From contig NZ_PGLR01000021.1 of assembly GCF_002803095.1 (NCBI RefSeq), forward strand, positions 38,458 to 102,457: 64,000 nucleotides of DNA, given 5' to 3'. Both the position numbers and the translations under genes were made by a program. Source of the DNA: Pseudomonas sp. ZH-FAD. Lineage in GTDB: Bacteria > Pseudomonadota > Gammaproteobacteria > Pseudomonadales > Pseudomonadaceae. Shown here in pieces: positions 28,911-39,049 of the stretch. Below the pieces are notes generated by a model that saw nothing but the letters and a program-made list of their open reading frames with translations, did not search any database and was not told where the DNA came from. Position 1 is the first letter of the stretch. Every line of letters begins with the position of its first letter.

Positions 28911-29792
28911 TCAGCCCAGCAGGGACATGACCATGCCCGGCATCTGGCCGGCTTGTTTGAGCATGGAGATGCCCGACTGCAGCAGCATGGAGTTCTTGCT
29001 CATGTTGGCGCTTTCCTTGGCGAAGTCGGCGTCCATGATGCGACCCTTGGCCATGTCAGTGTTGTCCTTCATGTTGCCGAGGTTGTTGGCGGTGTGGTTC
29101 AGGCGGTTGATGTTGGCGCCGAACTGAGCGCGCAGCGCACCGATCTCGTCCAGAGCGGTCTCTGCCAGGGTGATTGCGGCGTTGGCGCCGGCCTGGGTCT
29201 CAAGCTGCTGGTCGGCGGCCGGAGCAGCGGCGAACTGAGAGTTCAGCGCACCCAGAGCTGCGGTCAGGGTGCCGACGTCGGCGCTGACATCCAGAGCAAG
29301 GGTTTCGGTGGCGCTGGCGCCGATCTGGAAGCTCATGCCGCCAGCGGTACCGAACTTGCCGCCGGTACCGGCGATGTCGAACAGGGCCTCACCAGCGTAC
29401 TTGGTATTGGTCATGATGTTGGCCAGCTCTTTGCCCAGTTCGTTGAACTCGGCCGAGAGAGCCAGACGGTCGTCTGCGCTGTTGGTGTCGTTCGCCGCCT
29501 GAGTGGAGAGATCTTTCATGCGCTGAACGATATCGGTCATTTCGCTGAAGGCGCCTTCGGCGGTCTGCAGCAGCGATACGGCGTCGCTGGTGTTGCGCAT
29601 GGCCACGTCCATACCGCGGGACTGGGCGTTCAGACGGGTAGCGATCTGCAGGCCGGCGGCGTCGTCGGCAGCGGAGTTGATGCGGAAGCCAGTGCCCAGA
29701 CGCTGCTGGTTGGTGCCCAGGGCGTTGTTGGTCTTGCCCAGGTTGGTCTGGGTGATCAGCGAGGAGTAGTTGGTATGAATCGACAGAGCCAT
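28911..29792 (-). CDS. Lateral-type flagellin LafA
   Basis: 293 residues. N-terminal D0/D1 (IHTNYSSLITQTNLGKTNNA, GTGFRINSAADDAAGLQIATRL) and C-terminal D1/D0 (FGANINRLNHTANNLGNMKD... MPGMVMSLLG) are typical of flagellin, with a short ~90-residue middle and no D2/D3 insert. Polar FliC of Pseudomonas is longer and has a different context. A strong terminator follows. It lies in single-gene arrangement beside lafZ on the opposite strand to lafB, unlike most lateral loci, where lafA leads the lafBC operon. Confidence 0.93.
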   Translation of the reverse strand: MALSIHTNYSSLITQTNLGKTNNALGTNQQRLGTGFRINSAADDAAGLQIATRLNAQSRGMDVAMRNTSDAVSLLQTAEGAFSEMTDIVQRMKDLSTQAANDTNSADDRLALSAEFNELGKELANIMTNTKYAGEALFDIAGTGGKFGTAGGMSFQIGASATETLALDVSADVGTLTAALGALNSQFAAAPAADQQLETQAGANAAITLAETALDEIGALRAQFGANINRLNHTANNLGNMKDNTDMAKGRIMDADFAKESANMSKNSMLLQSGISMLKQAGQMPGMVMSLLG

Positions 29793-29869
29793 GATGATAT
29801 TCCTTCAGTTGAGTGAAGCTGGCTGTGATTGCCTGCTGTAAGTGAAGGGCGACCGGCTTCTGGCGCTGA

Positions 29870-29895
29870 TTAAATGGCGTTGGAGTTTTTTTCGA
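29870..29895 (-). promoter_or_regulatory. Weak candidate sigma-28 promoter of lafA
   Basis: On the minus strand GCCATTTAA (29878-29870) resembles GCCGATAA and lies about 80 bases before the ATG, but the -35 region 15 bases upstream (GATC) does not fit TAAA. Marked only as a candidate. Confidence 0.25.
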
Positions 29896-29938
29896 TCCTG
29901 ACTCAGGAGTCGCTCTGGCATGCGGACTGAAATGAAAA

Positions 29939-29966
29939 ACGGCGACCCTCGGGTCGCCGTTTTTTT
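29939..29966. terminator. Bidirectional terminator between lafA promoter region and rubredoxin
   Basis: ACGGCGACCC / GGGTCGCCGT with a two-base loop, flanked by AAAAA and TTTTTTT. Serves the rubredoxin transcript reading leftward and blocks read-through either way. Confidence 0.88.
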
Positions 29967-29981
29967 GAAAACCAGGCGTGA

Positions 29982-30149
29982 TCAGCCGATTTCGATCATC
30001 TCGAAATCCATCTTGCCGACGCCGCAGTCAGGGCATAGCCAGTCTTCCGGCACGTCTTCCCAGCGGGTGCCGGGAGCGATGCCGTCATCCGGCCAGCCCT
30101 GGCTCTCGTCGTAAATCAGTCCACAGACCACGCATTGCCACTTTTTCAT
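29982..30149 (-). CDS. rubA: Rubredoxin
   Basis: 55 residues. The two iron-binding pairs are present: [10 protein letters not shown] near the start and [12 protein letters not shown] near the end. A small one-iron electron carrier, in pseudomonads serving alkane hydroxylase or oxidative-stress reductases. The ATG at 30149 gives the standard [10 protein letters not shown] start. A terminator lies just after the stop. Next to the glc operon as in P. aeruginosa (PA5350/PA5351). It has its own spacing from glcA (140 bases), so it may be transcribed separately. Confidence 0.95.
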   Translation of the reverse strand: MKKWQCVVCGLIYDESQGWPDDGIAPGTRWEDVPEDWLCPDCGVGKMDFEMIEIG

Positions 30150-30288
30150 ATAAACCTCAGGCCAATCTCACGGTGTTGCGCGACGCAAGCTACCGCAATT
30201 GCACTGACGCGCCAAGCTGGCTGGCGGCAATCGCCGCCAGCCAGGGACCAACCAAAGTCGGGTCGCACAGTGCACGACCCGTCAGAGG

Positions 30289-31989
30289 TCAGCGACTGGT
30301 CATCAGCGGATCGGTCAGCGCCATGCCGTACATCGCCACCAGCGCGATCAGGCCGGCTGCAGCGAGGTAGTAGAGCGTCGGCAGGATGGTCTTGCGCAGG
30401 GTGATACCTTCGCGCCCGAGCAGACCAACGGTCGCCGAGGCCGCTACCACGTTGTGGATGGCGATCATGTTGCCCGCCGCCGCACCGACCGACTGCACCG
30501 CCACCATCATCGCCCCGGATACGCCGATCAGCTCGGCAGCATTGAGCTGGAACTGCGACAGCATCAGGTTGGATACGGTGTTGGAGCCGGCGATAAAGGC
30601 GCCCAGGGCGCCGACCGCCGGGGCGAAGAAGGGATACACGCCGCCGACGCTGTCGGCCACCAGTTGCGCCATCGCCACCGGCATCGACATCAGGTCACTG
30701 CCGTTGACCCCCGAGTTGATCAGGATACGCACCATGGGAATGGTGAAGATCAACACGAAGCCGGCGCCGAGCAGGGTCTTGCTCGACTCGCCTACCGCCG
30801 CCTTGAGCTCGGTCAAGCGCATGCGGTGCAGGAAGAAGGTCACCAGCACCACCATGCACAGGATGCCCCCTGGCAGATACAGCGGCTCGATGGTGCCGGA
30901 TACGCCGGTCTCACCGAGGATGTCCTTCCAGCCGAAGCTCAGGCTCATCAGCGCCGCTTTCACCTCGGGGAAGGTTCGCGAGATGACCAGGAACACCGCC
31001 AGCAGCAGATAGGGCGCCCAGGCCATGGGCACCGAGATCGGCGCCTTGCCGGCCACCTCATCCAGCTTCATCTCGATCTTGCCCATCCAGTCGGACGGCC
31101 AGTCCTTGGGATCGGCAAAGTCCCAGCTTTCCTTCGGCAGCAGGAAGCCGGCCTTGGCCGCCGGCACCACGATGGCCAGGCCAACCAGGGCGCCGATCAT
31201 CGAGGGGAATTCCGGGCCGAGGAACACGCCGGCGGCCATGTACGGCAGGGAGAAGGCGAAGGCGGTGAAGATGGCGAACGGCGCGATGGCCAGGCCTTCC
31301 TTCCAGCTCTGATTCTTGCCGAAGAAGCGCGTCATGATCATCACCATGATCAGCGGCATCAGCAGGCCGATCAGGCCGTGGGTGATGGCCACCCGCGAGT
31401 AGATCAGGTGGAAGAAGGTTTCCCAGGTGCTGCCGGTGGCCACCAGTTGTTCGGTGATGCCGGTTCTGTCCAGGCCGGCGCCGACACCCACCAGGATCGG
31501 CGTACCCACCGCACCGAAGGAGACAGGTGTGGACTGCACCATCATCCCCAGTACCACCGCGGCCAGTGCCGGGAAGCCCAGGGCTACCAGCAGCGGTGCG
31601 GCCACGGCAGCCGGGGTGCCGAAACCGGAGGCGCCCTCGATGAAGCAGCCGAACAGCCAGGCGACGATCAGCGCCTGTACGCGGCGATCCGGACTGATAT
31701 TGGAGAAGCCCCGGCGGATCGCCGAGATACCTCCGGAGTGCTTGAGGGTGTTCAGCAGCAGGATCGCGCCGAAGATGATCCACAGGATCGAGGCCGTGAG
31801 AATCAGCCCCTGCAGGCTGGAGGCGATGACCCGGTTGAGGGACATGTCCCAGGCCAGCAGGCCGATCAGGGCGGTGAGGACGAACACCAGCGGCATCGCG
31901 TACTTGGCCGGCCAGCGAAAGCCGATCAGCAGTACACCCGCTAGTACCAGTGGCACGAAGGCCAGGATGGACAGCAGCGTTTGACTCAT
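30289..31989 (-). CDS. glcA: Glycolate/L-lactate permease (LldP/GlcA family)
   Basis: 566 residues from the ATG at 31989, with about 12-14 hydrophobic helices across the whole length and the family signatures [20 protein letters not shown] and [18 protein letters not shown]. LctP family proteins carry L-lactate or glycolate in with protons. The position after glcB favours glycolate (glcA), but sequence alone cannot exclude lactate. A strong hairpin (32121-32153) and a REP pair separate it from glcB, so its expression may partly depend on its own promoter. Confidence 0.88.
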   Translation of the reverse strand: MSQTLLSILAFVPLVLAGVLLIGFRWPAKYAMPLVFVLTALIGLLAWDMSLNRVIASSLQGLILTASILWIIFGAILLLNTLKHSGGISAIRRGFSNISPDRRVQALIVAWLFGCFIEGASGFGTPAAVAAPLLVALGFPALAAVVLGMMVQSTPVSFGAVGTPILVGVGAGLDRTGITEQLVATGSTWETFFHLIYSRVAITHGLIGLLMPLIMVMIMTRFFGKNQSWKEGLAIAPFAIFTAFAFSLPYMAAGVFLGPEFPSMIGALVGLAIVVPAAKAGFLLPKESWDFADPKDWPSDWMGKIEMKLDEVAGKAPISVPMAWAPYLLLAVFLVISRTFPEVKAALMSLSFGWKDILGETGVSGTIEPLYLPGGILCMVVLVTFFLHRMRLTELKAAVGESSKTLLGAGFVLIFTIPMVRILINSGVNGSDLMSMPVAMAQLVADSVGGVYPFFAPAVGALGAFIAGSNTVSNLMLSQFQLNAAELIGVSGAMMVAVQSVGAAAGNMIAIHNVVAASATVGLLGREGITLRKTILPTLYYLAAAGLIALVAMYGMALTDPLMTSR

Positions 31990-32120
31990 GGGTTGGTTCC
32001 TTCTTTTTCTTGTGAACCACAGTTTTCCGGGGACACCCGGCGCCACGCATCTGGAAGGACCGGGCGCCACGGCACCGGCCTTTCCGCGAGCCGCGACGGC
32101 AGCCGCCGCGCTCATGCTCG

Positions 32121-32153
32121 AAAGCCCCGACGGTCAGAAACCGTCAGGGCTTG
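32121..32153 (-). terminator. Hairpin between glcB and glcA
   Basis: AAGCCCCGACGGT / ACCGTCAGGGCTT, 13-bp stem with one mismatch; on the minus strand followed by TTTC. Probably ends or attenuates the glcDEFGB transcript. Confidence 0.65.
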
Positions 32154-32163
32154 CTACTGCTCA

Positions 32164-32226
32164 GTGGGAGGGGCTTTAGCCGCGAGCTTTTTGTAGTTGG
32201 TTTGTCGCGGCTAAAGCCCCTCCCAC
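32164..32226. repeat. Inverted REP pair (GTGGGAGGGGCTTTAGCCGCGA)
   Basis: A 22-base unit at 32164-32185 and its perfect inverted copy at 32205-32226. Divergent copies occur at 39994-40052 and near 62663. Confidence 0.8.
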
Positions 32227-32231
32227 ATTAC

Positions 32232-34409
32232 TTAGGCCTCCTGCTTGAAGCGCAAACGCCAGGCATGCAGCAGCGGCTCGGTGTAGCCGGACGGCTGCTC
32301 GCGGCCCTTGAACACCAGGTCACTGGCGGCGCGGAAGGCGTGGGATTGCTCGAAGTTCGGTGCCATCGGGCGGTAGGCCGCATCGCCGGCGTTCTGCCCG
32401 TCGACCACCTGCGCCATGCGCTGCAGCGTCTCGCGTACCTGGGCCTCGCTGACCACGCCGTGGTGCAGCCAGTTGGCGATGTGCTGGGCGGAGATGCGCA
32501 GGGTGGCGCGGTCTTCCATCAGGCCGACGTTGTGGATATCCGGCACCTTGGAGCAGCCGACGCCCTGCTCGACCCAGCGCACCACGTAACCGAGGATGCC
32601 CTGGCAGTTGTTGTCCAGTTCCTGCTGGATATCGCTGGCGCTCCAGGGGCGTTCGGCGCTGACCGGTACGCTGAGCAGGTCATTCAGCAGGCTGTCGCGC
32701 TGACTGGCCAGGTCGATCAGCTCCAGCTCGCTCTGCACCGCCTGCACGTCGATCTGGTGGTAGTGCAGGGCGTGCAGCACGGCGGCGGTCGGCGACGGCA
32801 CCCAGGCGGTGTTGGCGCCGGCTTTCGGGTGGCCGATCTTCTGTTCGAGCATGGCCGCCATCAGGTCCGGCATGGCCCACATGCCTTTGCCGATCTGCGC
32901 CTTGCCGCGAAGTCCGCAGGCCAGGCCGACCAGCACGTTGTTGCGCTCGTAGGCCTGGATCCAGGCGCTGGATTTCATATCGCCCTTGCGCAGCATGGCG
33001 CCGGCTTCCATGGCCGTGTGCATCTCGTCACCGGTGCGGTCGAGAAAGCCGGTGTTGATGAAGGCCACCCGCGCGCTGGCGGCCTCGATGCAGGCCTTGA
33101 GGTTGACGCTGGTGCGCCGTTCCTCGTCCATGATGCCCATCTTCAGGGTATTGGCCGGCATGCCCAGCAGCTGTTCGACGCGACCGAACAGCTCGTTGGC
33201 GAAGGCCACTTCGAACGGGCCGTGCATCTTCGGTTTGACGATATAGACGCTGCCGGTGCGCGAGTTACCGCGACGCTTGAGGTCGTGCAAGGCGATCAGG
33301 CTGGTGACCACCGCATCGAGGATGCCCTCGGGAATTTCATGACCTTCGCCATCGAGGATGGCCGGGTTGCTCATCAGGTGGCCGACGTTGCGCACGAACA
33401 GCAGCGAGCGACCGTGCAGGCTCAGTTCGCTGCCATCTGCAGCGGTGTAGGTGCGATCGGGGTTGAGGCGGCGGGTGATGCGCTTGCCGCCCTTGTCCAG
33501 CTCCTCGGCCAGGTCGCCTTTCATCAGGCCCAGCCAATTGCGATAGATCACTACCTTGTCGGCGGCGTCGACGGCGGCCACCGAGTCCTCGCAGTCCATG
33601 ATGGTCGACAGCGCCGCTTCCATCAGCACGTCCTTCACACCGGCGGCATCAGTGCGGCCGATGGGGCTGCCCGCGTCGATCTGAATCTCGAAGTGCAGGC
33701 CGTTGTTTTTCAGCAGCACGGCGCTCGGCGTGGCGGCCTCGCCTTGGAAACCGACGAACTTCTCCGGTTGCGCCAGGGAGGTCTGCGCGCCGCTGCTCAG
33801 GGTCACCTTCATCTGGCTGGCGACCACGGCATAGGCACTGGCGTCTGCGTGCGAGCCCTTGGCCAGCGGTGCGGCCTGGTCGAGGAAGGCGCGGGCGAAG
33901 GCGATCACCTTGGCGCCGCGTACTTCGTTGTAGCCCGGGCCCTTGCTGGCACCACCCTCTTCGCTGATCGCGTCGGTGCCGTACAGGGCGTCGTACAGCG
34001 AGCCCCAACGGGCGTTGGCAGCGTTGAGCGAGTAACGTGCATTCATTACCGGCACCACCAGTTGCGGGCCGGCCTGGGTGGCGATTTCGCTGTCGACGTT
34101 GGCGGTGGTCGCCTTGACCTTCTCCGGCTGCGGCAGCAGATAGCCGATGGCGCCGAGGAAGGCGCGGTAAGCGTTCATGTCGCGGATCGGGCCGGGGTTG
34201 GCGCGATGCCAGGCATCCAGTTCGGTCTGCAGACGGTCGCGCTCGGCCAGCAGGGCACGGTTGCGCGGTGCCAGGTCATGCACCAGCGCGTCAAAACCAC
34301 TCCAGAAGGCTGCCGCCTCGATCCCGCTGCCGGGCAGCACTTCGCTTTCGATGAATTGCTTGAGCTCGGCGGCTACCTGCAGGCGCTGACATTGCACGCG
34401 TTCGGTCAT
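32232..34409 (-). CDS. glcB: Malate synthase G
   Basis: 725 residues, the normal length of isoform G. It condenses glyoxylate with acetyl-CoA to malate. Visible family sequences include [33 protein letters not shown] [33 protein letters not shown] and the C-terminal [11 protein letters not shown]. It completes the glycolate route: GlcDEF makes glyoxylate, GlcB uses it. A palindromic repeat separates it from glcG upstream. Confidence 0.96.
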   Translation of the reverse strand: MTERVQCQRLQVAAELKQFIESEVLPGSGIEAAAFWSGFDALVHDLAPRNRALLAERDRLQTELDAWHRANPGPIRDMNAYRAFLGAIGYLLPQPEKVKATTANVDSEIATQAGPQLVVPVMNARYSLNAANARWGSLYDALYGTDAISEEGGASKGPGYNEVRGAKVIAFARAFLDQAAPLAKGSHADASAYAVVASQMKVTLSSGAQTSLAQPEKFVGFQGEAATPSAVLLKNNGLHFEIQIDAGSPIGRTDAAGVKDVLMEAALSTIMDCEDSVAAVDAADKVVIYRNWLGLMKGDLAEELDKGGKRITRRLNPDRTYTAADGSELSLHGRSLLFVRNVGHLMSNPAILDGEGHEIPEGILDAVVTSLIALHDLKRRGNSRTGSVYIVKPKMHGPFEVAFANELFGRVEQLLGMPANTLKMGIMDEERRTSVNLKACIEAASARVAFINTGFLDRTGDEMHTAMEAGAMLRKGDMKSSAWIQAYERNNVLVGLACGLRGKAQIGKGMWAMPDLMAAMLEQKIGHPKAGANTAWVPSPTAAVLHALHYHQIDVQAVQSELELIDLASQRDSLLNDLLSVPVSAERPWSASDIQQELDNNCQGILGYVVRWVEQGVGCSKVPDIHNVGLMEDRATLRISAQHIANWLHHGVVSEAQVRETLQRMAQVVDGQNAGDAAYRPMAPNFEQSHAFRAASDLVFKGREQPSGYTEPLLHAWRLRFKQEA

Positions 34410-34432
34410 TTTTCTGTTCTCCTGTCATTCGC

Positions 34433-34539
34433 TCCCCTCTCCCTTTGGGAGAGGGGCTGGGGGTGAGGGTTCCTGGCTGTGCGCCGTAACGCCCTCATCC
34501 GGCACTTCGTGCCACCTTCTCCCGGAGGGAGAAGGGCAT
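34433..34539. repeat. CCCTCTCCC-GGGAGAGGG palindromic repeat between glcG and glcB
   Basis: Hairpin CCCCTCTCCC/GGGAGAGGGG at the left and CTTCTCCC/GGGAGAAG at the right, with GGCACTTCGTGCC between. Same family as 14779-14881. Confidence 0.7.
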
Positions 34540-34562
34540 CAGTTGGCGGCTACGCCGCATGT

Positions 34563-34961
34563 TCAAAGGGCCGCAATACCCGCCTTGGCCACCTGCGCAT
34601 CCTGCTCGGCCTTGACCCCGGACACGCCCACGGCACCCACCACCTGGCCATCCACCAGCACCGGCACGCCACCCTCAAGCGAGGTAATCAGCGGCGCGCT
34701 GAGGAAGGCGTTGCGCCCGCCATTGACCATGTCCTCGTAACCCTTGGTTTCGCGGCGACCGATGGCGGCGCTGCGCGCTTTCTCGGTGGCGATATAGGCG
34801 CCGATCGGCGCGCAGCCGTCGAGGCGTTCCAGTGCCAGCGGGTGACCGCCGTCATCGACCACGGCGATGGCCACAGCCCAGCCCTGTTGCTGCGCTTCGC
34901 TGCGGGCCGCCTGGAGGATCTGGGCAACTTCGTTCTGGCTGAGTACGGCTTTGTGTTGCAT
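34563..34961 (-). CDS. glcG: GlcG/HbpS-family heme-binding-like protein
   Basis: 132 residues from the ATG at 34961 (preceded by GAGG; an in-frame ATG at 34973 is possible). DUF336/GlcG fold: AVAIAVVDDGGHPLALERLDG, IGAYIATEKARSAA, and GGVPVLVDGQVVGAVGVSG are characteristic. The family includes heme-binding HbpS, but its function in glycolate operons is not defined. Placed between glcF and glcB, flanked on both sides by palindromic repeats. Confidence 0.9.
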   Translation of the reverse strand: MQHKAVLSQNEVAQILQAARSEAQQQGWAVAIAVVDDGGHPLALERLDGCAPIGAYIATEKARSAAIGRRETKGYEDMVNGGRNAFLSAPLITSLEGGVPVLVDGQVVGAVGVSGVKAEQDAQVAKAGIAAL

Positions 34962-34986
34962 GGCATACCTCATTCTTGGCTTTTCT

Positions 34987-35012
34987 CCCCTCGCCCATTT
35001 ATGGGAGAGGGG
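34987..35012. repeat. CCCCTC-GAGGGG palindromic repeat between glcF and glcG
   Basis: CCCCTCGCCCATTTATGGG-type hairpin, third copy of the family seen at 14779 and 34433. Confidence 0.65.
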
Positions 35013-35034
35013 CCGGGGGAGAGGGTTCAGGCTT

Positions 35035-36252
35035 TCACGCCATGGCCTCTTCGACTATTTCGATCCAGTGCCTTACCGGCGTACGCCCGGCGCCGTCCAG
35101 ATGGGTCTGGCAGCCGATATTGGCGGTGACGATGGCGTCCGGTTTGCCGCTTTCCAGGGCGTTGAGCTTGTTGTCGCGCAGCTGGCGTGACAGCGCCGGC
35201 TGGGTCAGCGAATAGGTGCCGGCCGAGCCGCAGCACAGATGGCTGTCCGGCACGGCAGTGAGGCCGAAACCGAGGCGTGTCAGCACGACTTCAACCGCGC
35301 CGCCGAGCTTCTGTGCATGCTGCAGCGTGCAGGGGCAATGGAAGGCCAGGCGCTGCTCGGCACGTACCTGCAGCTTTTCCAGCGCCTCGCTTTGCAGCAC
35401 CTCGACCAGGTCCTTGGCCAGGGCGCCGACTCGCGCCGCCTTGGCCGAGTACGCCGGGTCGCTGGCGAGCAGGTGGCCATAGTCCTTGACGAAGGCGCCG
35501 CAGCCGCTGGCGGTCTGCACGATGGCCTCAATGCCGGCCTCGATGGCCGGCCACCAGGCGTCGATGTTCTGTCGGGCGCGTTGCAGGCCGGCTTCCTGAG
35601 CATTGAGGTGATAGTCCACGGCGCCGCAGCAGCCGGCCTCGCGGATTGGTGTGACGCTGATGCCCAGGCGATCGAGCACGCGCGCGGTGGCGGCGTTGGT
35701 GTTGGGCGACAGCCCCGGCTGCACGCAGCCTTCGAGCATCAACACGCGGCGCGTGTGCTGCTGCGTCGGACGTGGCTTGGCCGGGCGAATCTCGCGCGGC
35801 AGTTTGGCCTTGAGCGCGGCCGGCAGCAGCGGGCGCAGGGCCAGGCCAGTCTGGGTCAGCGTCTTGAACAGCGCCGGCCGTGGCACCACGGTACGCAGGC
35901 CCTGACGCAGCAGGCGTTCGTTCAGTGGCCGCGGCACCGCCTGCTCGACCACTTCGCGGCCGATATCCAGCAGATTGTGGTACTGCACGCCGGAGGGGCA
36001 GGTGGTTTCACAGTTGCGGCAGGTCAGGCAGCGATCCAGGTGCTGTTGGGTCTTGGCCGTGACTTCGTTGCCTTCGAGCATCTGCTTGATCAGATAGATG
36101 CGCCCGCGCGGGCCGTCCAGCTCGTCGCCGAGCAACTGATAGGTCGGGCAGGTGGCGTTGCAGAAGCCGCAATGCACGCAGGAGCGCAGGATGCGTTCGG
36201 CTTCCTCGGCGCGCGGCAGGCGTTTGGCCTGTTCACTCAAATTGGTCTGCAC
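35035..36252 (-). CDS. glcF: Glycolate oxidase iron-sulfur subunit
   Basis: 405 residues. Two 4Fe-4S ferredoxin motifs near the N-terminus (CVHCGFCNATCPTY at ~26 and CLTCRNCETTCPSG at ~76), then two CCG domains (LEGCVQPGL...GCCGAVDYH and CPCTLQHAQ...LCCGSAG). It moves electrons from the flavin subunits GlcD/GlcE toward the respiratory chain. It follows glcE by three bases. Confidence 0.96.
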   Translation of the reverse strand: MQTNLSEQAKRLPRAEEAERILRSCVHCGFCNATCPTYQLLGDELDGPRGRIYLIKQMLEGNEVTAKTQQHLDRCLTCRNCETTCPSGVQYHNLLDIGREVVEQAVPRPLNERLLRQGLRTVVPRPALFKTLTQTGLALRPLLPAALKAKLPREIRPAKPRPTQQHTRRVLMLEGCVQPGLSPNTNAATARVLDRLGISVTPIREAGCCGAVDYHLNAQEAGLQRARQNIDAWWPAIEAGIEAIVQTASGCGAFVKDYGHLLASDPAYSAKAARVGALAKDLVEVLQSEALEKLQVRAEQRLAFHCPCTLQHAQKLGGAVEVVLTRLGFGLTAVPDSHLCCGSAGTYSLTQPALSRQLRDNKLNALESGKPDAIVTANIGCQTHLDGAGRTPVRHWIEIVEEAMA

Positions 36253-36255
36253 GTC

Positions 36256-37314
36256 TTATACCTCGGCGTATAGGCGGCCAGGGTTGAAAATACCCTGGGG
36301 GTCGAGCTGGTTCTTCAGCTGGCGCTGGTAGCGCAGCAGCGTTGCAGCCAGCGGCTGGAAAGGTTGTGCCTGGCCGGCGGCGAAGCAGGTGGCATGGCCG
36401 CCGAGCTTGGCCGTTACGCGCTGGATCAGTTCGCCATCGGCGTCGGTTTTCAGCCAGCGCTGCGCGCCGCCCCAGTCGATCAACTGGCGGCCGGGCAGGT
36501 CGAGCAGACCACTGTTGGCTGGCAGCGACAGACGCCAGAGCGTGCCGCTGGCACTGAAGAACGGCAGGCGCTGTTCGCGCAGTTCATGCCAGTAGCCGTT
36601 GTCGATCTCTTCGCCACCGAGGCGTTGGCGCGCGGCCTGAACCGAGCCTTGGCCACCCTCCAGGCGCAGGTGCAGCGCCGCACCGTCGTGGCTGGCGGCG
36701 CTGATCGGCAGCGGCTGCTGGCCCCATTCGGCGAGCTTGTTCAGGGCGTGCAGAGCGTCCACTTCCAGGCGCAAACTGAGTACCTGGCGCGGTTTGGGCA
36801 GCACCTTGAGCGACACTTCGGCGAGCAGGCCGAGGCAGCCGAAGCTGCCGGCCATCAGTCGCGACAGGTCGTAGCCGGCGACGTTCTTCATCACCTCGCC
36901 GCCGAAGCGCAGCAGCTTGCCCTGGCCGGTGATCACACGGGTGCCGAGCACCTGATCGCGCACCGAACCGGCCCAGGGCCGGCGCGGGCCGGACAGCCCG
37001 GCGGCAACCATGCCGCCGAGGGTGGCACCATCGCCCAGGTGAGGGGGTTCGCACGGCAGCATCTGGTGGTTGGCCTCCAGCGCTGCCTCGATCTCGGCCA
37101 GCGGCGTACCGGCGCGGGCGGTAAGTACCAACTCGGTGGGGTCATAGCTGACGATGCCACGATGCAGGCGGGTATCCAGCACTTCGCCCGTGGTGGCACG
37201 ACCCAGATGGGCCTTGCTGCCGCTGCCCTGGATGCGCAGCGGTGTGGCACTGTTCAGTGCGTGGTTGACCTGTTCCAGCAACGCGGCGCTGGCGTCGAAA
37301 TCATGCGACATCAA
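36256..37314 (-). CDS. glcE: Glycolate oxidase FAD-binding subunit GlcE
   Basis: 352 residues with an FAD_binding_4 (PCMH) fold: GSGSKAHLG, LTARAGTPLAEIEAAL, and ATLGGMVAAGLSGPRRPWAGSVRD. C-terminal GIFNPGRLY is the usual GlcD/GlcE ending. With GlcD it oxidises glycolate to glyoxylate. Start overlaps the glcD stop (ATGA), so they are co-translated. Confidence 0.95.
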   Translation of the reverse strand: MMSHDFDASAALLEQVNHALNSATPLRIQGSGSKAHLGRATTGEVLDTRLHRGIVSYDPTELVLTARAGTPLAEIEAALEANHQMLPCEPPHLGDGATLGGMVAAGLSGPRRPWAGSVRDQVLGTRVITGQGKLLRFGGEVMKNVAGYDLSRLMAGSFGCLGLLAEVSLKVLPKPRQVLSLRLEVDALHALNKLAEWGQQPLPISAASHDGAALHLRLEGGQGSVQAARQRLGGEEIDNGYWHELREQRLPFFSASGTLWRLSLPANSGLLDLPGRQLIDWGGAQRWLKTDADGELIQRVTAKLGGHATCFAAGQAQPFQPLAATLLRYQRQLKNQLDPQGIFNPGRLYAEV

Positions 37315-38810
37315 AAACGCTCCAGTTCCGGGAAGGGCAGTTGGCCGTGGTGCACGTGCATGGCGCCGAACTCGGCGCAGCGGTGCAGGGTGGGGATGTT
37401 CTTGCCCGGATTGAGCAGACCGCTGGGGTCGAACGCCGCCTTCACCGCGTGGAACAGGGTGATTTCGTCGCTATTGAACTGCGCGCACATCTGGTTGATC
37501 TTCTCGCGGCCCACGCCGTGCTCGCCGGTGATGCTGCCGCCGACCTTGACGCAGAGTTCGAGGATCTTGCCGCCGATGGCCTCGGCGCGCTCCAGCTCGC
37601 CGGGTACGTTGGCATCGAAGAGGATCAGCGGGTGCATGTTGCCGTCGCCGGCGTGGAACACGTTGGCCACGCGCAGGCCGTACTCCTCGGATAGCTCGGC
37701 AATGCCGCGCAACACGCCGGGCAGCTCGCGGCGCGGGATGGTGCCGTCCATGCAGTAGTAGTCCGGCGAGATGCGTCCGACTGCGGGGAAGGCGTTCTTG
37801 CGCCCGGCCCAGAATTTCACCCGCTCGGCTTCGTCGCGAGCCAGGCGCACTTCGGTGGCGCCGGCCTTTTCCAGCACCTCACGCACGCGCTCGCAGTCGT
37901 CGGCGACGTCGGCCTCCACACCGTCCAGCTCGCAGAGCAGGATGGCTTCGGCCTCCACCGGGTAGCCGGCATGGATGAAATCTTCGGCGGCGCGAATGGC
38001 CAGGTTATCCATCATTTCCAGGCCGCCGGGGATGATACCGGCGGCGATGATGTCACCGACCGCGCGACCGGCCTTTTCCACCGAGTCGAAGGCGGCCAGC
38101 AGCACCTTGGCTACCTGCGGCTTGGGCAGCAGCTTGACCGTCACCTCGGTGACGATGCCGAGCATGCCTTCGGAGCCGGTGAACAGCGCCAGCAGGTCGA
38201 AGCCGGGGGCGTCCAGGGCGTCGCTGCCGAGGGTCATGAACTCGCCTTCGACGGTGAGGATCTCCACCTTGAGCAGGTTGTGCACGGTCAGGCCGTACTT
38301 CAGGCAGTGCACGCCACCGGCGTTTTCGGCGACGTTGCCGCCGATGGAGCAGGCGATCTGCGAGGACGGATCGGGGGCGTAATACAGGTCGAAGGGTGCC
38401 GCGGCCTGGGAGATCGCCAGGTTACGCACGCCGGGCTGGACCCGAGCGAAGCGGCCTTCGCGGTTGATCTCGAGAATCTGGTTGAAGCGCGCCATCACCA
38501 GCAGGATGCCCTTCTCCAGCGGCAGTGCGCCGCCAGACAGACCGGTGCCGGCACCGCGCGCCACCACCGGCACGCCACGGGCATGGCAGAGCTGGAGCAA
38601 CTGCTGCACCTGCTCGATGCGCTCGGGCAGCACCACCAGCATGGGTGTGGTGCGATAGGCGGATAGACCGTCGCACTCGTAGGGCTTGAGGTCTTCCCGG
38701 GTGTGCAGGATGTCGAGGTCGGGCAGGCGCTGGCGCAGTTCGGCCAGCAGGGCGGCCTTGTCGACCGTGGGTAGCGCGCCGTCGACGCGCTCGTCGTACA
38801 GAATGCTCAT
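37311..38810 (-). CDS. glcD: Glycolate oxidase catalytic subunit GlcD
   Basis: 499 residues. FAD_binding_4 domain (~45-190; VVARGAGTGLSGGALPLEKG, GGNVAENAGGVHCLKYG) and FAD-oxidase C-terminal domain (~230-470) with VFHAGDGNMHP and GEHGVGREK. It catalyses glycolate to glyoxylate, also D-lactate in some species. First gene of the minus-strand glc operon, divergent from glcC; two GlcC-type operators lie in the ~240-base gap upstream. Confidence 0.96.
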   Translation of the reverse strand: MSILYDERVDGALPTVDKAALLAELRQRLPDLDILHTREDLKPYECDGLSAYRTTPMLVVLPERIEQVQQLLQLCHARGVPVVARGAGTGLSGGALPLEKGILLVMARFNQILEINREGRFARVQPGVRNLAISQAAAPFDLYYAPDPSSQIACSIGGNVAENAGGVHCLKYGLTVHNLLKVEILTVEGEFMTLGSDALDAPGFDLLALFTGSEGMLGIVTEVTVKLLPKPQVAKVLLAAFDSVEKAGRAVGDIIAAGIIPGGLEMMDNLAIRAAEDFIHAGYPVEAEAILLCELDGVEADVADDCERVREVLEKAGATEVRLARDEAERVKFWAGRKNAFPAVGRISPDYYCMDGTIPRRELPGVLRGIAELSEEYGLRVANVFHAGDGNMHPLILFDANVPGELERAEAIGGKILELCVKVGGSITGEHGVGREKINQMCAQFNSDEITLFHAVKAAFDPSGLLNPGKNIPTLHRCAEFGAMHVHHGQLPFPELERF

Positions 38811-38910
38811 GGCAGGCTCAATTGTGGACGTTGTTGTTATTGGCGGTCATGCCGCGACCTTGGCCTGCATGTTTAGGCCGCCTGCATTTTTACGTCCATC
38901 CTCTTTGGTG

Positions 38911-39032
38911 CTGGTAGGACCAGTTTCTTTCGTCAGGCTTTCGCTCGGGATAGGTCTAAGGTCTTATTTCACGTGGCTTGCCTGCCGGCATCCATAGGAT
39001 CTAAGGTGGTCCTTAAAAATTGGTACGACCAG
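38911..39032. promoter_or_regulatory. glcD/glcC intergenic operators (two GlcC/LldR-type sites)
   Basis: TGGTAGGACCA at 38912-38922 and TGGTACGACCA at 39021-39031, both fitting the FadR-subfamily pattern TNGTNNNACNA, 109 bases apart (about ten helical turns, consistent with looping). The right site ends 18 bases before the glcC start codon. They probably control both glcD and glcC. Confidence 0.72.
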
Positions 39033-39049
39033 TTCTGCGGAGGTGGCGA

